Source: AC-56 sp963702195 (GTDB lineage Bacteria; Actinomycetota; Thermoleophilia; Solirubrobacterales; 70-9). Taken from it: DNA of 64,000 bases. Location of the stretch: NCBI GenBank assembly GCA_963702195.1, contig OY969725.1, positions 2,542,001-2,606,000 on the forward strand, read 5' to 3'. This document shows positions 58,914 to 64,000 of the stretch, in pieces. A program made the position numbers and the translations under genes. Every line of letters starts with the position of its first letter. Positions within the stretch are counted from its first letter, which is position 1. The notes below the pieces were generated by a model. The model was not told the origin of the DNA, did not search any database, and was given only the letters and a program-made list of their open reading frames with translations.

Positions 58914-59995
58914 CGGGCGATTGTGGGGAGGCTTCGGACGAATTCAACGATCGAGCGCCGGTACCTCTCGAGCGACGGCACCGAGACCCACTCCTCGGGC
59001 CCGTGGTGCCCGCCGCCGATCGGTCCGTACTCCACGGCGGGGACGCCCGCGCGCAGAAACGAGACCGCGTCGGAGGCCCCGTCGCGGCCGACGATGCCGC
59101 GCGACGTCCCGTCCCCCTCGGACCCCGCGGCATCCCGCAAGGCGAGTACGTAGGGCAACTCGGGGTCCACCTCGGCAGGCGGGCGGGAGAAGGTCGAGAT
59201 CACGCGGGTCCCCTCGACTCCGCGAACCTGCGCGAGTATCTCGCCGGGATCCTGCGAGGGCAGGTAGCGCACGTCGACATCGATGACACAGGAATCGGGA
59301 ACCTTGTTCAGAGCGTCGCCGCCCAGGATCCGGCCGAGGTTGATCGACGGCCGGTCGAAGAGCTCCGAGCTTTGGCCCGCAAACGGTAGCGACTCGAGCT
59401 CGCGGAACACCTCGTACGCACGGAGAATCGCGTTCTCCCCGAGCCAGGGCGTCGCGCCGTGCGCGGCACGCCCGCTGACCAGGAGGCGCATCGCGAGAAC
59501 CCCCTTCGCGGCCACGCCCACGTGGAGATCGGTGGGCTCGCCCGTGATCGCGAAGTCGCCGATGAACCCGGCCTCGACGAGGCGGTCGCCGCCCCGGTCC
59601 GTCTCCTCCTCCGACTCCTCGTCCGGGACGATGCCCAGCCGCACCCGCACCTCGTCCTGGGATCGCAGATCGGCGAGGGCCAGGAGCAGGCAGGCTAGGG
59701 CGCCCTTCATGTCGTAGGCGCCGCGCCCGTAGAGGCGGTCGCCCTCGATTCGGGGCATGAACTGCTCCTGCCTCCCGGGTACGACGTCGAGGTGGCCGTG
59801 GAGGAGCAGCACCGGCTTGCCGTCCGGAGGCCCGACCTCGGCGACGGTGACGGGCAGGCCGCGGACGCCCATCTGGTCGGCCGCGATGTCGCGGGCGTCC
59901 AGCCAGCCCTTGACGAATCCCGCGCAGAGCTTGATGCCCTCCTCGGTGGAGGTGTCGTACGCGATGAGCTCCTCGGTCAGCGCGCGGGCTTCCAC
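58910..59995 (-). CDS. M20 family metallopeptidase (ArgE/DapE-like)
   Basis: A 361-residue zinc amidohydrolase. Metal ligands sit in VLLLHGHLDVVPG, YGRGAYDMKGALACLLLAL, GIVPDEESEEETDRGG and the C-terminal EYGPIGGGHHGPEEW. The exact substrate (acetylornithine, succinyl-diaminopimelate or another N-acyl amino acid) cannot be read from sequence. It overlaps the LCP gene by four bases and begins 11 bases after atpC, so it links the ATP synthase transcript to the glycan cassette. Confidence 0.8.
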   Translation of the reverse strand: MEARALTEELIAYDTSTEEGIKLCAGFVKGWLDARDIAADQMGVRGLPVTVAEVGPPDGKPVLLLHGHLDVVPGRQEQFMPRIEGDRLYGRGAYDMKGALACLLLALADLRSQDEVRVRLGIVPDEESEEETDRGGDRLVEAGFIGDFAITGEPTDLHVGVAAKGVLAMRLLVSGRAAHGATPWLGENAILRAYEVFRELESLPFAGQSSELFDRPSINLGRILGGDALNKVPDSCVIDVDVRYLPSQDPGEILAQVRGVEGTRVISTFSRPPAEVDPELPYVLALRDAAGSEGDGTSRGIVGRDGASDAVSFLRAGVPAVEYGPIGGGHHGPEEWVSVPSLERYRRSIVEFVRSLPTIAR

Positions 59996-60006
59996 ACGCT
60001 CAGAGG

Positions 60007-60432
60007 CTACGACGAGCCGCCCTCGGCGATGTCCAGAAAGGCCTGTACCCGCGCCTTCTCGCGCTCGGCGAGCTCCTCGGCAGCGGAGCCCTCCTCCGCG
60101 TCGCTCAGGCGCTGCTCCGCCTCATCGAGGCGCTCCTTCAACTCGCCCGCGTCGAGCTGATCGGGCGGCATCGCCTCGGCGATCAGCACCCGGGCACGGT
60201 TGGCGAACACCTCGAGCCAGCCCTCGCCCTGCGCGTAGCGCTGCACCTCGCCGTCGGGTGGATGCAGACGAAGCTCGGCCGGCACCAGCCGGGCGACCAT
60301 CGGAGCGTGGCGAGCCAGGATGCCGACCTCCCCGACGGCGGTGCGCGTCGAGAGTTGCCGCAGCTCGCCGCTGAACACCTCGCCCTCGGGCGTGAGCACC
60401 TCGGCCTCGAGCGTGTGCCGGTCGTCCGCCAC
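60007..60432 (-). CDS. atpC: F1Fo ATP synthase epsilon subunit
   Basis: A 141-residue epsilon subunit: N-terminal beta-sandwich (LEAEVLTPEGEVFSGELRQL, VGEVGILARHAPMVARL, WLEVFANRARVLIAEAM) and a C-terminal helical hairpin with a Glu/Ala-rich helix. It is in the central stalk and regulates rotation. It begins two bases after the atpD stop. Last gene of the visible atp operon. Confidence 0.93.
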   Translation of the reverse strand: MADDRHTLEAEVLTPEGEVFSGELRQLSTRTAVGEVGILARHAPMVARLVPAELRLHPPDGEVQRYAQGEGWLEVFANRARVLIAEAMPPDQLDAGELKERLDEAEQRLSDAEEGSAAEELAEREKARVQAFLDIAEGGSS

Positions 60433-60434
60433 CG

Positions 60435-61868
60435 CTAGGAGTCCTCCCTGCGCGCGTCCTCTGTGACCTGGTCGATCGTTCCCTTCATGTAGAAGGCCTG
60501 CTCGGACAGGTCATCGTGCTCGCCGTCGAGGATCTCGCGGAACCCGCGGACCGTCTCGGACACGGGCACGTACTCGCCGCTTCGCCCGGTGAACGCCTCC
60601 GCGACGAAGAACGGCTGCGACAGGAAGCGCTCGATCTTGCGGGCGCGGTTCACGGTGAGCCGGTCCTCGTCGGAGAGCTCCTCGATGCCGAGGATGGCGA
60701 TGATGTCCTGCAGCTCCCTGTACCGCTGCAGCACCTCCTGGACCTGCGTGGCCGTCCGGTAGTGGTCCTCGCCGAGGATCTCGGGCTTGAGGATGGTCGA
60801 GGTCGAGTCGAGTGGATCGACCGCGGGATAGATCCCCTTCTCGGAGATCTGCCGCGAGAGCGTCGTCGTGGCGTTGAGGTGCGCGAACACCGACGCCGGG
60901 GCCGGGTCGGTGAGGTCGTCCGCCGGCACGTAGATCGCCTGAATCGAGGTCACCGAGCCCTGCTGGGTCGAGGTGATCCGCTCCTGGAGCTCGCCCATCT
61001 CCGTCTCGAGCGTGGGCTGGTAGCCGACGGCCGACGGCATCCGGCCGAGCAGCGCCGACACCTCCGACCCCGCCTGTACGAACCGGAAGATGTTGTCGAT
61101 GAAGAGCAGCACGTCCTGGCCGCCCTCCTCGCGGTAGTACTCGGCCATCGTCAGGCCGGAGAGCGCGACCCGGAGACGCGCGCCGGGCGGCTCGTTCATC
61201 TGGCCGAAGACGAGCATCGTGTTCTTGAGGACGCCGGACTCCTTCATCTCCAGCCACAGATCGTTGCCCTCGCGCGTGCGCTCGCCCACGCCGCAGAAGG
61301 CCGACAGCCCCTCGTGCTCCTCCGCGATGTTGCGGATGAGCTCCTGGATCAGAACCGTCTTGCCGACGCCGGCGCCGCCGAACAGTCCCACCTTGCCGCC
61401 CTTCGCGTAGGGGGCAAGCAGGTCCACGACCTTGATGCCGGTCTCGAGGATCTCCTGCGTGGGCGTGAGGTCCTCGACCTCGGGCGCGGCGCGGTGGATC
61501 GGCCAGCGGGTCTCGTCCTTCACCGGCTCGCCCTCGTCGATCGGCTCTCCGAGGAGGTTGAAGATGCGGCCGAGCGTCTGCTCGCCGACCGGGACGGTGA
61601 TCGGTCCGCCGGTGTCCGTGACCTCGTCGCCGCGCCGCAGGCCGTCGGTTGCGTCCATGGCGACCGCCTTGATCCGGTCGTCGCCGAGATGCTGCTCGAC
61701 CTCGAGCACCAGGTCGATCGCGTCGCGACCGTCTCCCTCGGGCACCTCGATCTTGAGCGCGTGGTAGATCTCGGGCAGGTCCTCGTTGGGGAAGGCGACG
61801 TCCACGACGACGCCCGTCACCTGCTCGACCGTCCCGACGCGTTGACCGTTTCCGTTGCTGTCAGCCAT
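60435..61868 (-). CDS. atpD: F1Fo ATP synthase beta subunit
   Basis: A 477-residue catalytic subunit. Walker A is FGGAGVGKTVLIQEL, the Walker B strand is DVLLFIDNIFRFVQAGSEVS, catalytic Glu is in CGVGERTREGND and the DELSEED region appears as IEELSDEDRLTVNRARK. An AAGGAG site precedes ATG 61868. Normal length and intact motifs. Confidence 0.96.
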   Translation of the reverse strand: MADSNGNGQRVGTVEQVTGVVVDVAFPNEDLPEIYHALKIEVPEGDGRDAIDLVLEVEQHLGDDRIKAVAMDATDGLRRGDEVTDTGGPITVPVGEQTLGRIFNLLGEPIDEGEPVKDETRWPIHRAAPEVEDLTPTQEILETGIKVVDLLAPYAKGGKVGLFGGAGVGKTVLIQELIRNIAEEHEGLSAFCGVGERTREGNDLWLEMKESGVLKNTMLVFGQMNEPPGARLRVALSGLTMAEYYREEGGQDVLLFIDNIFRFVQAGSEVSALLGRMPSAVGYQPTLETEMGELQERITSTQQGSVTSIQAIYVPADDLTDPAPASVFAHLNATTTLSRQISEKGIYPAVDPLDSTSTILKPEILGEDHYRTATQVQEVLQRYRELQDIIAILGIEELSDEDRLTVNRARKIERFLSQPFFVAEAFTGRSGEYVPVSETVRGFREILDGEHDDLSEQAFYMKGTIDQVTEDARREDS

Positions 61869-61876
61869 TTATCTCC

Positions 61877-62793
61877 TTATCCGAGGGCTTCGGCGCCCGC
61901 TACGACTTCCAAGATTTCCTGAGTGATCTCCGCCTGGCGCACCCGGTTCATCTCCAGGGTGAGGTTGGAGATCATGTCCTGCGCGTTCTCCGCGGCGTTC
62001 CGCATCGCGGTCATCCGCGCGCCGTGCTCCGAGGCAGCCGACTCGAGCAGCGCCCGGTAGACGGAGAGGGACGCGTATTCCTCGAACAGCTTCGGCAGGA
62101 GCTCCTCCGGCTCGGGCTCGTAGAACCAGGATCCCTTCCTGTGGGCCTCGGCAAGGTCCTCGTCGGCGGGCTGCTCGGGATCAGGCAGTCCCTCGCCGTA
62201 CACCTCGGCCTCCTCGAGCGGCAGCAGCGTCTGGCGCCGCACGTACTGCGTCAACGGCGACACGTAACGGTTGTAGACCAGGTCGACCCGGTCGAGCTCG
62301 CCGTCGATGTAGCCCTGGATCAGGTCGTGGGAGATCTCGCGGGCGTCGCTGAACGCCGGCCGGTCGGTGAACCCCAGGTAGGAGTGGGCGACGTCCTCGC
62401 CACGGAATTGCATCGTCGAGTTGCCGCGCCGGCCCACCACCGAGAAGGTGACCCTGGATCCATCGTCGCTGAGCTCGCGCTTCAGGCGCAGGCCCTCGCG
62501 GATGATCTGCGTGTTGAAGGCGCCGGCGAGGCCGCGGTCGCCGGTCACGAGCAGCAGCCCGACGGTCTCGGCGGTCTCGCGCTCCTCGAGCAGCGGGATC
62601 CGCGGCACGGTGCCCACCGCGGCCTCGGAGACCTGACGCGCCATCTTGCGGATCGCCTGCGCGTAGGGGCGCATCGCGGCGATCCGCTGCTCGGCGCGCC
62701 GCAGGCGCGCCGCGGCCACCATCTCCATCGCCCGGGTGATCTTGTGGATGTTCTTGACCGAGGAGATGCGGTTCTTGACTTCCTTTTGGGTGG

Positions 62794-62797
<4 letters not shown>
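61877..62797 (-). CDS. atpG: F1Fo ATP synthase gamma subunit, probable ATA start
   Basis: The rotor gamma subunit, 306 residues from the proposed start. Both ends of the long coiled coil are intact: the N-terminal helix ATQKEVKNRISSVKNIHKIT followed by RAMEMVAAARLRRAE, and the C-terminal RMTAMRNAAENAQDMISNLT followed by LEMNRVRQAEITQEI. The first ATG in frame is at 62728, which would delete the 23 residues at the start of the essential N-terminal helix. The family-consistent start is ATA at 62797-62795, which overlaps the atpA stop and lies six bases after a perfect GGAGGT. No ATG, GTG, TTG, CTG or ATT is available between the upstream in-frame stop and this ATA. An acidic insertion (EPEPEELLPKLFEEYA) before the C-terminal helix lengthens the protein slightly. 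Confidence 0.88.
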
Positions 62798-63999
<1,202 letters not shown>

Positions 64000-64000
64000 C

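Overview
The window is a high-GC bacterial chromosome segment with dense, short-spaced genes, many GTG/TTG starts and long spurious antisense frames. Gene content (MarP-like protease, Rpf-type transglycosylase behind a c-di-AMP riboswitch, LCP protein, a complete hopanoid operon, DUF7144 protein) points to an actinobacterium, most likely a soil lineage of the Thermoleophilia/Solirubrobacterales type. The lineage is an inference from gene content; no marker was aligned.

Layout. 1-1.1 kb: 3' part of an IS1182-type transposase. 1.2-2.1 kb: SAM methyltransferase. 2.1-4.5 kb: decayed integrated element made of a tRNA-Leu(GAG)-like sequence, a frameshifted minus-strand ORF, an excisionase-like HTH protein and a tyrosine integrase broken by a frameshift. 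4.3-7.8 kb: Fe-S assembly (DUF59), FxsA, HAD hydrolase and a methyltransferase-acetyltransferase fusion. 7.9-11.3 kb: polyamine-type ABC importer genes potD-potB-potC without an ATPase. 11.4-18.3 kb: AddB-like/AddA-like nuclease-helicase pair plus a gamma-glutamylcyclotransferase-like gene in overlapping order. 18.3-23.4 kb: HxlR regulator, MarP-like protease, penicillin-binding protein, lipoprotein, SRPBCC protein, zinc-ribbon/FHA protein.

23.5-33.2 kb is a hopanoid locus: squalene-hopene cyclase, hpnC, hpnD, hpnE, an hpnG-ispH fusion, hpnH, a SnoaL-like gene and, convergently, an hpnO-like aminotransferase. Together they would make squalene from farnesyl diphosphate, cyclise it, attach the adenosyl side chain, remove adenine and possibly aminate the side chain; the fused IspH also feeds the isoprenoid precursor supply.

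33.2-45.7 kb: SRPBCC protein, membrane metallopeptidase, Rpf-like protein under a ydaO-type riboswitch, glutamate synthase large subunit, orphan ParA, small membrane proteins, and an operon of a UlaG-like hydrolase with a holin-phosphodiesterase fusion. 46.2-47.25 kb: an IS481-type element with a frameshifted transposase that landed in a CTAG overlapping the thrB stop codon.

47.3-64 kb: thrB, two thioredoxin-fold genes, a sugar nucleotidyltransferase, ahcY, arfB, a lipid kinase, a PAP2 phosphatase, then a long minus-strand run atpA-atpG-atpD-atpC-M20 peptidase-LCP-UDP-glucose dehydrogenase-nucleotidyltransferase-phosphosugar isomerase with overlapping or nearly abutting genes. That run places the F1 ATPase genes ahead of a nucleotide-sugar/envelope glycan cassette. 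The atpG gene appears to start at ATA. Several operon-first genes have a TANNNT hexamer only 6-11 nt before the start codon, suggesting leaderless or near-leaderless transcripts.
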